NCBI GenBank assembly: GCA_000507305.1 | Contig: DF239530.1 | Coordinates: 62,001 to 126,000, forward strand | Origin: Breviolum minutum Mf 1.05b.01 | Lineage: Eukaryota > Sar > Dinophyceae > Suessiales > Symbiodiniaceae | Length of the DNA stretch: 64,000 nt | Direction: 5' to 3' | Shown: positions 55,168 to 63,919 of the stretch, one piece after another | How positions within the stretch are numbered: position 1 is the stretch's first letter | Layout of the letters: every line of letters begins with the position of its first letter | Program-made: the position numbers and the translations under genes | The notes under the pieces: model-generated | Told to the model about the DNA's origin: nothing | Database searches by the model: none | Seen by the model: the letters and a program-made list of their open reading frames with translations, nothing else

Positions 55168-55301
55168 CCTACAAGGTGGGCCCCGGATCCAGTTATAACT
55201 GTGGTTACAACTCTTTTTTTCGTAGCATGATAACTTCAAGGAACACCCATTTATTTTAGGACTATGACTCCATTTATGACTGGTAGGTTCACAATTTGTA
55301 G
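55168..55301. repeat. PAL-2 palindromic element
   Basis: CTACAAGGTGGGCCCCGGAT at the left and GGTAGGTTCACAATTTGTAG at the right. Confidence 0.8.
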
Positions 55302-55309
55302 GGATCCAA

Positions 55310-55675
55310 TTCTTTTGTCCTAAGAAAGAAATGACACCTATCCTATTCTTGAGATGGGATTGAGACCATCAATCGTCTTCTGAATCCAGGAGGGGTCTTG
55401 GATTCGGAAGGGGTCTTGGATTCGGAAGGTAATATATAAAAAAGGACAGGGATGTACAGAGAATTCTTTTTCTGATCTATTTCGGTGGATATTGTTCAAG
55501 GGGGTGTTTGGGTGTCTCTTCCAAAATCTGGACTTCCCTCCTCCAATCAAAATGCCCCTGGCTGATCAGGCGTGCATTTTGGAGGAGTTGTCATCTGGCA
55601 ATTTTTGTTAAGCCCCTTTTTGGGTCCATACCCTTCCCGAAAATTCGTAGGTTTGATGGTCCCAATCCCACCCCC
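55310..55675. other. No supported gene
   Basis: It contains a short direct repeat, GGAGGGGTCTTGGATTC / GGAAGGGGTCTTGGATTC, at about 55389-55430. Frames are weak. Confidence 0.4.
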
Positions 55676-55679
55676 ACAA

Positions 55680-55821
55680 TATAAGGTGGGCCCCCTACCA
55701 GCTATAACTGGGTTTATAACTCCTGTAACTAGGGTGAAATAAGAACAGTTGGCCATTTATAAGGCCATTTATAGGGGCCCCATAACTCCATTTATAACTG
55801 CATCCGGGGCCCATCTTGTAG
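55680..55821. repeat. PAL-2 palindromic element
   Basis: TATAAGGTGGGCCCCCTACC at the left and CCGGGGCCCATCTTGTAG at the right. Confidence 0.9.
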
Positions 55822-56029
55822 GATTGTAGGGTTAATCCCGAAATCGGACAGGACATACCGATCAGATCCTTAGGGAGTGATCCAATTTGAAATTCTGTCA
55901 AAACAGCCACTAATGAAAAATCCCACAGGATCCATTCCATGTATGGCATATATTATATATATATACCTACGTTTACCATTAATTCAAATAAACCACATGC
56001 ATATACTCCCCCGTCAGGATACATGGCGC

Positions 56030-56705
56030 ACATTTTTGAGATGCGCCATCTATACGCCATTTTTTTTGGGAAAGAAAAAACACCCCAATAAATGGCTCAG
56101 CACCACCACACCTTCGTGGGCTTGGGCCATCTGCTGGTATAAAACCCTTGATTTTTGCACGGTGTTTGGAGATTTCATGACTTTTCATTTTTTTTTTGGC
56201 ATGCATCACGGTAAGTTACTCCGGGCAAAAAAAAAACAGGCCAAATCAAGCAAGATCTTTGAATAGATGGCGCAACTCCAGATTGTGTTCCGTTTCGCGT
56301 CCGTTCAATCTGGGTTCAAGATCGGCAAGGGATGTTGTGCATCTTTATGCAAGAAAGTGGCGTATGGAGAAATATCAGAGTAAAGAACAAAATTTATGGA
56401 GGTTTTCCATGGTCTGTGCATTTTGGCCGGCAACGAATCTTATGGCATGTGCATGCGAGGGAAGGAGAAAAATAGGCGTTTTGTCTGATCGACGTGTGTC
56501 GGGGCCTTGCGCCATCTATAACAAAATTTGGTAATTGCCTCTGAATTGGCATTGTGCCATCTATGTACGCCAGTGGCGTTGCGCCATCTACAGGGCTCGT
56601 ATCTGTGTTTTTGGGTCATTTACCGCAGGAAAAGGGGGTAAATTGCAAGCGTCCGGGGCCATCTATTCCAGGAAAGTGCTAGTCGTCCAGGGCCATCTAT
56701 TCTGA
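56030..56705. repeat. Cluster of GCCATCTAT motifs
   Basis: GCGCCATCTATACGCC (56043), its inverse ATAGATGGCGCAAC (56264), then GCGCCATCTATAAC (56511), GTGCCATCTATG (56554), TGCGCCATCTAC (56580), GGGCCATCTATTCC (56661) and GGGCCATCTATTCT (56692). The 9-mer occurs only in this block as far as I see. The pair at 56264 and 56511 could be the two ends of an inverted-repeat element. Confidence 0.6.
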
Positions 56706-57189
56706 ACCCGGTGTGTGTGTGTATATATATATATATATACATCATACGTGGATCCTATGGGTATAGGTGGTATTTCCATCAGTGACCACAGAATTCAGCT
56801 GTAGCAACAATTGGCATACAAGGGGCCCCTACGATCGAGCCAAGATTCAAAAGAGACGCACCATGTCGATGCATCGAATGACACCTGAGCAGGAAGTGGC
56901 ACGTGTTGCAGACTCCTTATCATGGCTTTTGATTATCAACATATAACTTGGTAGTATCATCCCCTTTATGACCCAAAACAACCAGGGGCCTTTTTCACTG
57001 CTCAAATTTTTCGATCCCTCAATCGTCGTGGGGGATGCCCCCAAGCCTAAAAAATGTAACGTTATTCTACTGTTGCCGGGGGCGGGAGCATCCCAAAGTA
57101 TATATATATATTATTGATAATTATGAATACACCTTCTTTTCTTGTTCCACCCTGACTATCATGTTCTTTCTCAAACATGTGACCACATC

Positions 57190-57300
57190 ATTCGATGCTT
57201 CAAAAGGTCGTGCTACTGNCCTTGAGATTGCAGATTTGTTGGCCACTTTTTTAAATTTGGTTTCAAATATCTTTAGGTCTGGTCGCGTCTGCTTGGAGTC
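57190..57300 (+). CDS. Possible exon, interrupted by an ambiguous base
   Basis: The frame reads SFDASKGRAT, an unknown residue at 57219, then LEIADLLATFLNLVSNIF. It is helical and coding-like, but without clear splice sites. Confidence 0.25.
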
Positions 57301-57359
57301 TTAGGTCTTTGAAGTTTGACTCGTATATTTTCAAAGGGGTGGGGAAAAAAACCCGCCAC

Positions 57360-57518
57360 CTACAAGGAAGTCCCAAAGTCACCAGTTATCACTGGGGTGA
57401 AATCATTCGGGTGAAATTTCACCTCAGTGAAACCCATTAAATTTTCGGCTATTATAAAAGGGGTTATATATAAACAAACCATCAGTTTTGACATGGATCC
57501 CTGGGCCCACCTTGTAGG
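57360..57518. repeat. PAL-2-like element
   Basis: CCTACAAGGAAGTCCCAAAG at the left and CTGGGCCCACCTTGTAG at the right. Confidence 0.75.
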
Positions 57519-57519
57519 T

Positions 57520-58160
57520 CCAGCCCCGCCATCACCGAGGTTTGGCTCAATGTTTGGTGCATCCCCTTCTCCGTGATTTGTACCTATTTGCGTGAAAATG
57601 AAAACGACATCTCTATGTTACCCTTGTTCATCCTCAACGAGGTCGGAATCTTTGGGGACTGAAAAAAAAGGGAATGTAGGATATAGAGGTGTAGTTTGGA
57701 GAAAAAAACATTGGGCATGTTGCTTTTGTTGCTGTTCATTTCCATTTTTGTGAAGTTGTTGACATTTTCGAAATTGGAGAAAAAGGTGGAACAAAAAAAC
57801 ATGGGAACAGTCTGGTGGAGATCATATTTTTGGGTCCATTTTCGCGGGGGTGGGGTCAACCGTCATTATTCTCAGATGACCTTTGGGTGTCCTTCATCAC
57901 CTCCGAAATGCAGTACTGGTATTTTGGTTTCATGAAAAATAATCTCAGCGTCGGAGAGGTGAGCTCCTGGATCCCGTTGGGTTGAGTGTAAATTTAAAGT
58001 TCACAAGGATCCCAGACCCTTTGCGAATCAGATATCTGGGCAGTTTTTTTTCGCGACCTGTTCCCGCCGGGAAAGGTCACAACAAAAATGGTGGTGAAAA
58101 GTAAGGGAATCCACCCACAAAATGGCCGAAGCATTCAGGTTCAGGATTTATATTAAAGTA
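57520..58160. other. No supported gene
   Basis: Weak frames on both strands; no element with both ends. Confidence 0.4.
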
Positions 58161-58164
58161 GATT

Positions 58165-58362
58165 CTGGTTTCAATTATTATGTTGAAAAATTTTCACCCT
58201 GAACCCTGGGGAGATGATCCAATTTGACTACACTCCAGTAAACTAACGTTGCAGGCTGGAAAATCCCCCATTTTCAATTAGGGGTTATACATCTTCAATC
58301 CGGGTCCATTTTCCAGCCAGCCATGTTAGTTTACTGGAGGGTAATATTTTTCAGATGCGTTG
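58165..58362. repeat. PAL-1 element split by a PAL-6 insertion
   Basis: Left part 58165-58226: GGTTTCAATTATTATG, TTTTCACCCTGAACCCTGGGG, GATGATCCAATTTGACTA. Right part 58342-58362: ATATTTTTCAGATGCGTTGGTG. A complete PAL-6 lies between. The uninterrupted family reads TTTGACTAATATTTTTCAG, so the insertion duplicated TA. Confidence 0.85.
58227..58342. repeat. PAL-6 palindromic element inserted in PAL-1
   Basis: CACTCCAGTAAACTAACGTT at the left and CCATGTTAGTTTACTGGAGGG at the right, flanked by TA on each side. Confidence 0.9.
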
Positions 58363-58503
58363 GTGCTTGGAGGATCTTCCCAGTTAGTAAGTGGTTAGTA
58401 TCACCCCTATTTATAAGCCATAAATTTCGCCCATTTGGAAGGGGAATAACCCGATCCTTAGGGGACTTACGATCACCATGCTTAAAAAGGGATGATCCTC
58501 CAA
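58363..58503. repeat. PAL-4 palindromic element
   Basis: CTTGGAGGATCTTCCCAGTT and AGGGATGATCCTCCAAG. On the minus strand its edge meets the end of an exon. Confidence 0.92.
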
Positions 58504-58640
58504 GTGAAAAACCCACCAAACACGGCAGGTGATATCCGTCACCTTCATGGCAGTCGTCCTCGGTCACTTGAACTACTTGACCATCAAGCAGGCCACTGGC
58601 GGACACGGGACTTGGGAAAGATCAGTGACCCCTCCAAAAA
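58504..58640 (-). CDS. Probable exon between two PAL-4 copies
   Basis: The minus frame reads VSASGLLDGQVVQVTEDDCH then EGDGYHLPCLVGFSLG, and runs into TTGGAG|GATCATCC, the PAL-4 left end as seen on the minus strand. The other side meets the end of the second PAL-4 copy near 58651. Codon use is coding-like. It is likely one exon of the minus-strand gene at 58.5-62.4 kb. Confidence 0.5.
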
Positions 58641-58650
58641 AAACATCTTG

Positions 58651-58798
58651 TTACTTGGAGGATCATCCCATCTAGTAAATGGTTAATAACCATGGTTAGT
58701 AAGTCCCCTAAGTAGGGTTATTCCCCTTCCAAATGGGCTAAATGGCTTATAAATGGGGCTTACTAACCACTTACTAACTGGGATGATCCTCCAAGTAG
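58651..58798. repeat. PAL-4 palindromic element, core reversed
   Basis: TTACTTGGAGGATCATCCCA and CTGGGATGATCCTCCAAGTA. The core order is opposite to that of the neighbouring copy, so the two inserted in opposite directions. Confidence 0.92.
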
Positions 58799-58929
58799 GG
58801 AAAATGTATGCAAATGTCTCCACAAGATTTGATGAATACAAGAGACTTTTGGTGAAATAGATGGATAATCCATTGACAATCTATACTATACTCCTTATAG
58901 AGGATCCATCTTCACATGTCCTTTTCTTT

Positions 58930-59054
58930 GATACCAAAAATCTGGGAAAAAGGTGAATCGTGAATGATTCCAATTTGGGGAATGCAAAGACTCTACACCA
59001 AAGTTTTCTAAGGGAATCTCCACCAAATACCCCACTAATTCTTTGTTGGTAAAC
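58930..59054 (-). CDS. Probable exon next to PAL-1
   Basis: The minus frame reads SFTNKELVGYLVEIPLENFG then VESLHSPNWNHSRFTFFPDF. It starts at the edge of the PAL-1 copy at 59055-59149, with a possible acceptor CAACAAAG. A good mix of charged and hydrophobic residues supports coding. Part of the same minus-strand run. Confidence 0.45.
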
Positions 59055-59149
59055 GAGGTGGTGGTTTCAATTTTCTTTATTTCCAACCTTACTTCGAAAA
59101 TCATCAAATTTGACTCATATTTTTGGAATGGGTTGCAACCACCAACTAG
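59055..59149. repeat. PAL-1 palindromic element
   Basis: GAGGTGGTGGTTTCAATTTT at the left and GGGTTGCAACCACCAACTAG at the right. Confidence 0.9.
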
Positions 59150-59506
59150 TGAATCTTTTTACCCTCCACTGCTGATGTTGTATGAAGCCATGTACGAGAT
59201 GCCATAGCTTTCGTCAGTGCCTCATAGCTTTAAAGCAGTATGCTGATTGATGCGTGGGGCCATTGCAGCAACCATTTTTTGGTTCAATTGTTGTGATGGA
59301 ATCAAACAAAGCAAGTGGTGATCTTCATTGTTTTCTAGGTGGTGAAATCCTACCCAGTTATATTGTCGGGACTATTTCATAAGTCATTATAAGGATTGCA
59401 TCAAGAACCAGTCAGGATTCATGGAATGTTGCTGTCACTTGTGGGTCTGGTTGCAGATTGAAGCTCGGCACCAACGTCTATTGTTGGTGCCCTCTTTTTT
59501 CGAGAC

Positions 59507-59565
59507 CTGTTTAAAGTTGTGACCAGCAGATTCGTATAGATTTCCATGCAGTTTCCACTTTCTTT
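59507..59565 (-). CDS. Possible short exon
   Basis: Between TTTTTTTGCAG and AAACAG|GTCTCG on the minus strand the frame reads RKWKLHGNLYESAGHNFKQ. Both splice sites look good. The exon is short, so support is moderate. The plus strand also has a helical frame here (EEKNMELEENVQKQETTA). Confidence 0.3.
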
Positions 59566-59972
59566 CTGCAAAAAAATTGCAGGAGGAAAAAAACATGGAA
59601 CTGGAAGAGAACGTGCAAAAGCAGGAGACAACAGCCATTCTTTGACCGAAGAACAGGGTGGGTGTTGTGCCATTTTTTTGGACATGTCATCCCTCAAACC
59701 CAAGTTTCTGATGGTAACATGTTAGGTTTTCAGAGTACCAACAGGATTTGATCTCAGATTATCCGGGAAGCCTAAACAAGCATCTTTTAATGGATGGAAA
59801 TGGTGAGTGCCAACCATTTCCAAGGTAAGGAATTGGTGAAAATCATCCAATTGAATAGGCAACCACTTCTAAATGGATGGCCTTTTTGAGAGGTCCCAGG
59901 GTGTGATTGAATTCAGGTAACGTCAGTCCAAACTGACAAATTATGTATATACATATATACATATAAAGGGAA

Positions 59973-60065
59973 CCCCATAGGATACATGTAGGTATATATA
60001 CCTACATGTGGTTGATTTTTCTGGTGAATCTAGGTATATGCCATATATACATGGATCCTGTGGGA
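59973..60065. repeat. PAL-3 palindromic element
   Basis: CCCATAGGATACATGTAGGT and GCCATATATACATGGATCCTGTGGG around GTGGTTGATTTTTCTGG. Confidence 0.88.
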
Positions 60066-60199
60066 ACATACCTGGATCCTCAGGGATATATACAACAAAC
60101 AACATCCGAAGCAATCATATTGTAAGAACATTTGAATGGATTCATTTTGTTATTTGAATACAAGGAATTGAATTCAATCATCCTTTCTTTTCTTGCAGC

Positions 60200-60290
60200 A
60201 TCCAATTGTGGTATACAATTACCTACTAATTTACCATACAAATCAACCATGAATTCATGTAGGTAAATTCATCCCGAAATCGTCCCATGG
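60200..60290. repeat. PAL-3-like element
   Basis: CAATTACCTACTAATTTACC, ACAAATCAACCATGAATTCA and GTAGGTAAATTCATCC...CGTCCCATGG. Confidence 0.7.
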
Positions 60291-60375
60291 TGTGGCCGGA
60301 CTGAGTTATGTTATCAAGTCGTGAGACCACAAGATCCACAAGACACCCAGAGTTTTTCAACTTTTTGGCACCCGG

Positions 60376-60430
60376 CACCTGTTGATGGTTCAGAAATCCG
60401 GCCGGCAATCACCACCTGGCATATATAAAT
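60376..60430. repeat. PAL-8 left-end fragment
   Basis: CCTGTTGATGGTTCAGAAATCC then GGCAATCACCACCTGG. The right end is missing. Confidence 0.75.
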
Positions 60431-60544
60431 TCCAACCGTGTAACTAATCGGATAAATAATATTATGTACCTATCAATGAAAAACCAGGATAATGTATTTT
60501 TTGGGGGGGACATGACATGTTAATCTTTTTTTTTGGGAGGGTAC

Positions 60545-60720
60545 ATCCGACACATTTGGTTTTCTACGTTTTTCACCGGTTTTTTCAGATGTTTTTTGGT
60601 CAAAAAGGACTTGCACATCAAAGAGACGGAAGCGGTCTTGAACGCGGCCAAATCTCTTTTGGAAACTTGGTCCACTTGAGACCTGAGTCGTGACCCATGA
60701 GTTCGGTTCACGTGGATTTT
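60545..60720 (-). CDS. Probable exon, basic helical protein
   Basis: The minus frame reads THGSRLRSQVDQVSKRDLAA then FKTASVSLMCKSFLTKKHLK and KPVKNVENQMCRMYP. It is rich in Lys/Arg with regular hydrophobic spacing. Limits are approximate. It continues the minus-strand run. Confidence 0.45.
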
Positions 60721-60944
60721 CCCCGAACCCATGGGACATCATGGGACGGTCCTACATTGCCTACATTGCTAGGTAAATTAGTAGGTAGATATACCATACC
60801 CTAGGAATCAAGTTATATTCTCAGATGATGACCTTCGGATCTCGTTCGTCACCTCCAAAACGCATAGTATTTAGGTTCCATATTTCAACCATTCTCAGTT
60901 TCGGTGAGCCAGGATCACTGGGGTCACTAGGGCATACATGGATC

Positions 60945-61032
60945 CTATGGCCTTGTGCTGCCCAGTGTTTAACGGTAGATGTGAATTTCAATTTGACGAG
61001 AGCACGAATGTTAAAGCTGTAGTGGTTTGATA
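60945..61032 (-). CDS. Exon after a PAL-8-containing intron
   Basis: Directly after CATCCAACAG, the end of a PAL-8 copy on the minus strand, the frame reads VSNHYSFNIRALVKLKFTST then VKHWAAQGHR. The first codon is completed by the G left over from the preceding exon, so the phases agree. The exon probably ends at GCCATAG|GATCCATG, a GA-type donor that is itself the left end of a PAL-3-like sequence. Confidence 0.5.
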
Positions 61033-61161
61033 CTGTTGGATGATCATGGAAGAAATCCCAAACAATCACCTGGGATGTATAAAGCATATAAAACCCCGTA
61101 AATAATGGGATATTTACCATATCAACTGGTGATCGCCGGATTTCTGAACCATCAACAGTAT
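61031..61161. repeat. PAL-8 palindromic element inside an intron
   Basis: TACTGTTGGATGATCATGGA at the left and GATTTCTGAACCATCAACAGT at the right. On the minus strand its end gives CCAACAG|, the acceptor of the intron 61033-61188. Confidence 0.92.
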
Positions 61162-61188
61162 CCCAACAAATTAGGAACTTATGATGAC

Positions 61189-61346
61189 CATCAACTTCTA
61201 GCAGTGTAGCTGGATCATCCATTGATTTCACAAACATCACCTCGGAAGTAGTTACCTCAGTTATGCATATGTCCAAGGGCAGCCTTTCAAGGGTAACATA
61301 TTTGCATCTTTTATGGGTGTTTTTACGTTCATCGAATAACACTTTT
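61189..61346 (-). CDS. Exon before a PAL-8-containing intron
   Basis: After AATCTGAG the minus frame reads KVLFDERKNTHKRCKYVTLE, then RLPLDICITEVTTSEVMFVK and SMDDPATLLEVD, ending at GATG|GTCATC. It joins in phase to the exon at 61032. The composition suggests a folded domain with beta strands. No family is recognised. Confidence 0.55.
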
Positions 61347-61359
61347 CTCAGATTTACCA

Positions 61360-61890
61360 ATTTTTTTCAATAGCACGGAAGCCTTAAAACATGAGGCAGT
61401 GATGTGTGATTGTTGTGAGCAGCTATCACATGACTGGACCATTGTGTGCCTTGGCTACGAAAAAAGGAAAGGGTCACGTCAGGTTGACTGACGCACGAAA
61501 AACTTCGCGTCAGTTGTGACCACGATGTGTGCGACTCGTTTTTGGAGTGGAGAGACAGAAAACAGAACACCGGACCTAGCGATTTCAACTTGGAAAGACG
61601 TTCACCCCAACATGCAAAGATGATGAACAAATTGTGAAACAGATGAATTACAACTTGACACTCTAAACAACCTAAGCAGCCCAAACAGATACATCAAAAA
61701 CGCTCCCTGGTTTACTGTAATCATTTTTGGTATCTGAAAAGGCAGGGAAGAACAGATTCGATTTTGGCTGACCTTGCTATGATTATACTTGCAGAAAAAT
61801 GGTAGTTGGCAACTGTAGTTAGTAAGTTTGATTATTTCACCACATTTGCAGGTGACTTATTTCAACCAATTTACGGGGGTAAATTGTAGT
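61360..61890. other. No supported gene
   Basis: Weak frames; no element with both ends. It could be the intron between minus-strand exons. Confidence 0.35.
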
Positions 61891-61894
61891 TATT

Positions 61895-61993
61895 CCCTAG
61901 GCTTCCAAACACCTTGGGGTTGGAGGTATTTGGACCCCAAAAACATACCTGCCTAAAACACCGAACCTCAGGAGGTATTTGGAAGATTAGGGA
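61895..61993. repeat. PAL-7 palindromic element
   Basis: CCCTAGGCTTCCAAACACCT and GGTATTTGGAAGATTAGGG. Confidence 0.93.
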
Positions 61994-62017
61994 TTGCTCC
62001 AACAACTTATGACTAAC

Positions 62018-62169
62018 TACTTGGAGGATCATCCCAGTTAGTAAGTGGTTAGTAAGCCCCATTTATAAGCCATGAAACGCCCCTTTGGAAGGGGAATAAC
62101 CCTACTTAGGGAACTTACTAACCATGGTTATTAACCACTTACAAGTCCTGGGATGATCCTCCAAGTAGT
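62018..62169. repeat. PAL-4 palindromic element
   Basis: CTACTTGGAGGATCATCCCA and TGGGATGATCCTCCAAGTAG are perfect inverted ends about 150 bp apart. Confidence 0.95.
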
Positions 62170-62196
62170 TGGCACCGTTTTCGCCACCAAGTAGGC

Positions 62197-62361
62197 TTAA
62201 ACGTCTGCCGCTTTGACCTCCCTTACGTAGGACATCAATGCTTTGACATAGGAAACCACCCGGTTCCCCACAACATGGCGAGGCAAACAAAAACTATGAA
62301 ACAAATTGATTGCCTTTACCAACCATCCTGGATGACCATCCGCAAGAAACGATTCATTCAT
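62197..62361 (-). CDS. Probable first exon or small ORF of the minus-strand gene
   Basis: ATG at 62361 (minus) opens MNESFLADGHPGWLVKAINL, then FHSFCLPRHVVGNRVVSYVK and ALMSYVREVKAADV. It then reaches either TAA or a GTTTAA donor-like site at 62200. The helical, well balanced sequence looks real. A second minus frame of the same stretch (FLCQSIDVLRKGGQSGRRLS, LLGGENGANYLE) runs exactly into the PAL-4 left end at 62169 and also looks coding, so the frame choice is open. Confidence 0.45.
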   Translation of the reverse strand: MNESFLADGHPGWLVKAINLFHSFCLPRHVVGNRVVSYVKALMSYVREVKAADV

Positions 62362-62459
62362 GTTTGATGCAAACAAAATTTGGTAAAAACATTTGCAAAA
62401 ATCAACAGGCTTCCAAACCCCTGAGGGGGACTCCAAACACCTCGGGTCCCAGGATATAT

Positions 62460-62614
62460 ATGAGCCACGAAAAAACCCTTACTATACTTTCCATTGAATT
62501 CTGGTTGGTTGATAGGGATCCTTATAATGGTTTATTAAAATATAACTGATATAACTGGGTAGTATAATCCTCTATATAATCCAACCAACCAGGTTTTTTT
62601 CATGGCTCATATGA
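62460..62614. repeat. PAL-11 palindromic element
   Basis: ATGAGCCACGAAAAAACCCT and CAGGTTTTTTTCATGGCTCAT, with TACTTTCCATTGAATTCTGG and ATAATCCAACCAACC inside. Confidence 0.9.
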
Positions 62615-62619
62615 CTTAA

Positions 62620-63170
62620 GACCCACCTTTTTGTCCACCGCACCTTTGGGACAAGTTTCGACTGGAAGATGACCTGCTTTCAGGGGGTCGTAGCCAACTG
62701 CATTCCCTGAAGCCCAGGCATCCTTCGAATCAAGTGCTGGAGATGTTTCGCTTTCCCGATAATATGCGGAAGGTTCCCCTTCCATTCATCCACCGGGAAC
62801 CGGCCGCGGCTTAAGGCTTAAAGATTTGGTTGAAATGCTGCGTAAGTTGTGATACAAACATGATCTTCAAATTATCAGATATCGAGCTTCCAAAATGGTT
62901 CCTTCAATTATTGTCTTTTATAGATGCGTTTTTTGTTTTGTTTGAAGGTATAGGAGTGTTTCTTACTAATCAACATTTTTTGGAAAAACTTTCTATTGTA
63001 ACTCCATGTAACTCCTAGTTTCCCTCAAGATTTGAATTGATCAGTTCTTGAAATCCCTTGATTGTTTTTTTTTCTGCGTTTACTCTGCTTTCATGGACCC
63101 ATGTAACGTCGTTCACGTGTTTTGTTGCAACACGAGAGTTTCATCCTGAGAAAGGGGTAGGGGAAAAAGT
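62620..63170. other. No supported gene
   Basis: A minus frame (PSAYYRESETSPALDSKDAW) overlaps 62640-62790 without clear splice sites; nothing else can be supported. Confidence 0.3.
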
Positions 63171-63267
63171 GGGCTACCTGGATGTCCTAGGAAGTTAGGA
63201 TCAATGGTTAGTGAATGGGTAATAACCCCAATATATCCCATTTATAAGTAGGTGAAATAACCCATTG

Positions 63268-63815
63268 ATCCTACAAGGTGCGCCCCCTACCAGNTAACTA
63301 ATTAACTAACTATCTAACTAACTCACTAACTACCTAACTAACTAACTAACTAACTAACTACCTCACTAACTAACTAACTAACTAACTAACTAATTAACTA
63401 ACTAATTAACTAACTAACTCACTAACTACCTAACTAACTAACTAACTAATTAACTAACTAATTAACTAACTAACTCACTAACTACCTAACTATCTAACTA
63501 ACTAACTAACTAACTAATTAACTAACTAACTAACTCATTAGCCAGCTAACTAACTAACTAACTAACTAGCTAGCCAGCTAACTAACTAACTAACTTACAA
63601 AAAAACTAGCCAGTTAGTCAGTTAATCAGTTAGACAGTTCGGCAGTTAGTCAGATCCATCAGTGTTTTCGCTTTGTCATCCGTGATTCACAACAACCAAT
63701 CTCTCCTATACGTTTCCTATTCTTGAAACTTCCGCCACCGCCTCGTGCGGCTCTACTGGTCATAAGGCCATTTATAGTGGTTATAACTCCATTTATAACT
63801 GGTAGGGGGCCCACC
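63268..63815. repeat. PAL-2 element expanded by a (TAAC)n satellite
   Basis: The left end CTACAAGGTGCGCCCCCTACC stands at 63268 and the right end CATTTATAACTGGTAGGGGGCCCACC at about 63790-63815. The usual 140 bp element is stretched to about 550 bp by the tract between. Confidence 0.8.
63294..63600. repeat. (TAAC)n satellite
   Basis: About 300 bp of TAAC with TCAC, TACC, TAAT and GCTAGCCAGC variants arranged in a longer periodic pattern. It starts at an ambiguous base. Confidence 0.95.
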
Positions 63816-63919
63816 ACTTCCGTGCCGGGACATCCAAGTACCACCGAGCTGAAGAACTTTCGGGTAAAGTGTTTGTTTGTCACTTTCGGTATTTTTAGCG
63901 CCCCAAAAGTCACCTGAGC

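Larger units (their letters stand above)
63176..63840. repeat. PAL-5 element split by an expanded PAL-2
   Basis: Left part 63176-63268: TACCTGGATGTCCTAGGAAG to AACCCATTGATCC. The last kept part, GGGACATCCAAGTA, is at about 63826-63840. Between them lies a PAL-2 element with a satellite core. The middle of PAL-5 (second CATTGATCCTAAC and ACTTCCT) is lost or altered. Confidence 0.7.

Noticed and set aside
60821-61360. One 179-residue minus-strand protein
   Set aside because: The frame runs through a PAL-8 element. The middle part is translated palindrome; two exons joined across it fit better.
63294-63600. (TAAC)n as a telomere or centromere repeat
   Set aside because: The unit is not a known telomere type (TTTAGGG in dinoflagellates), and the tract is short and lies inside a PAL-2 element.
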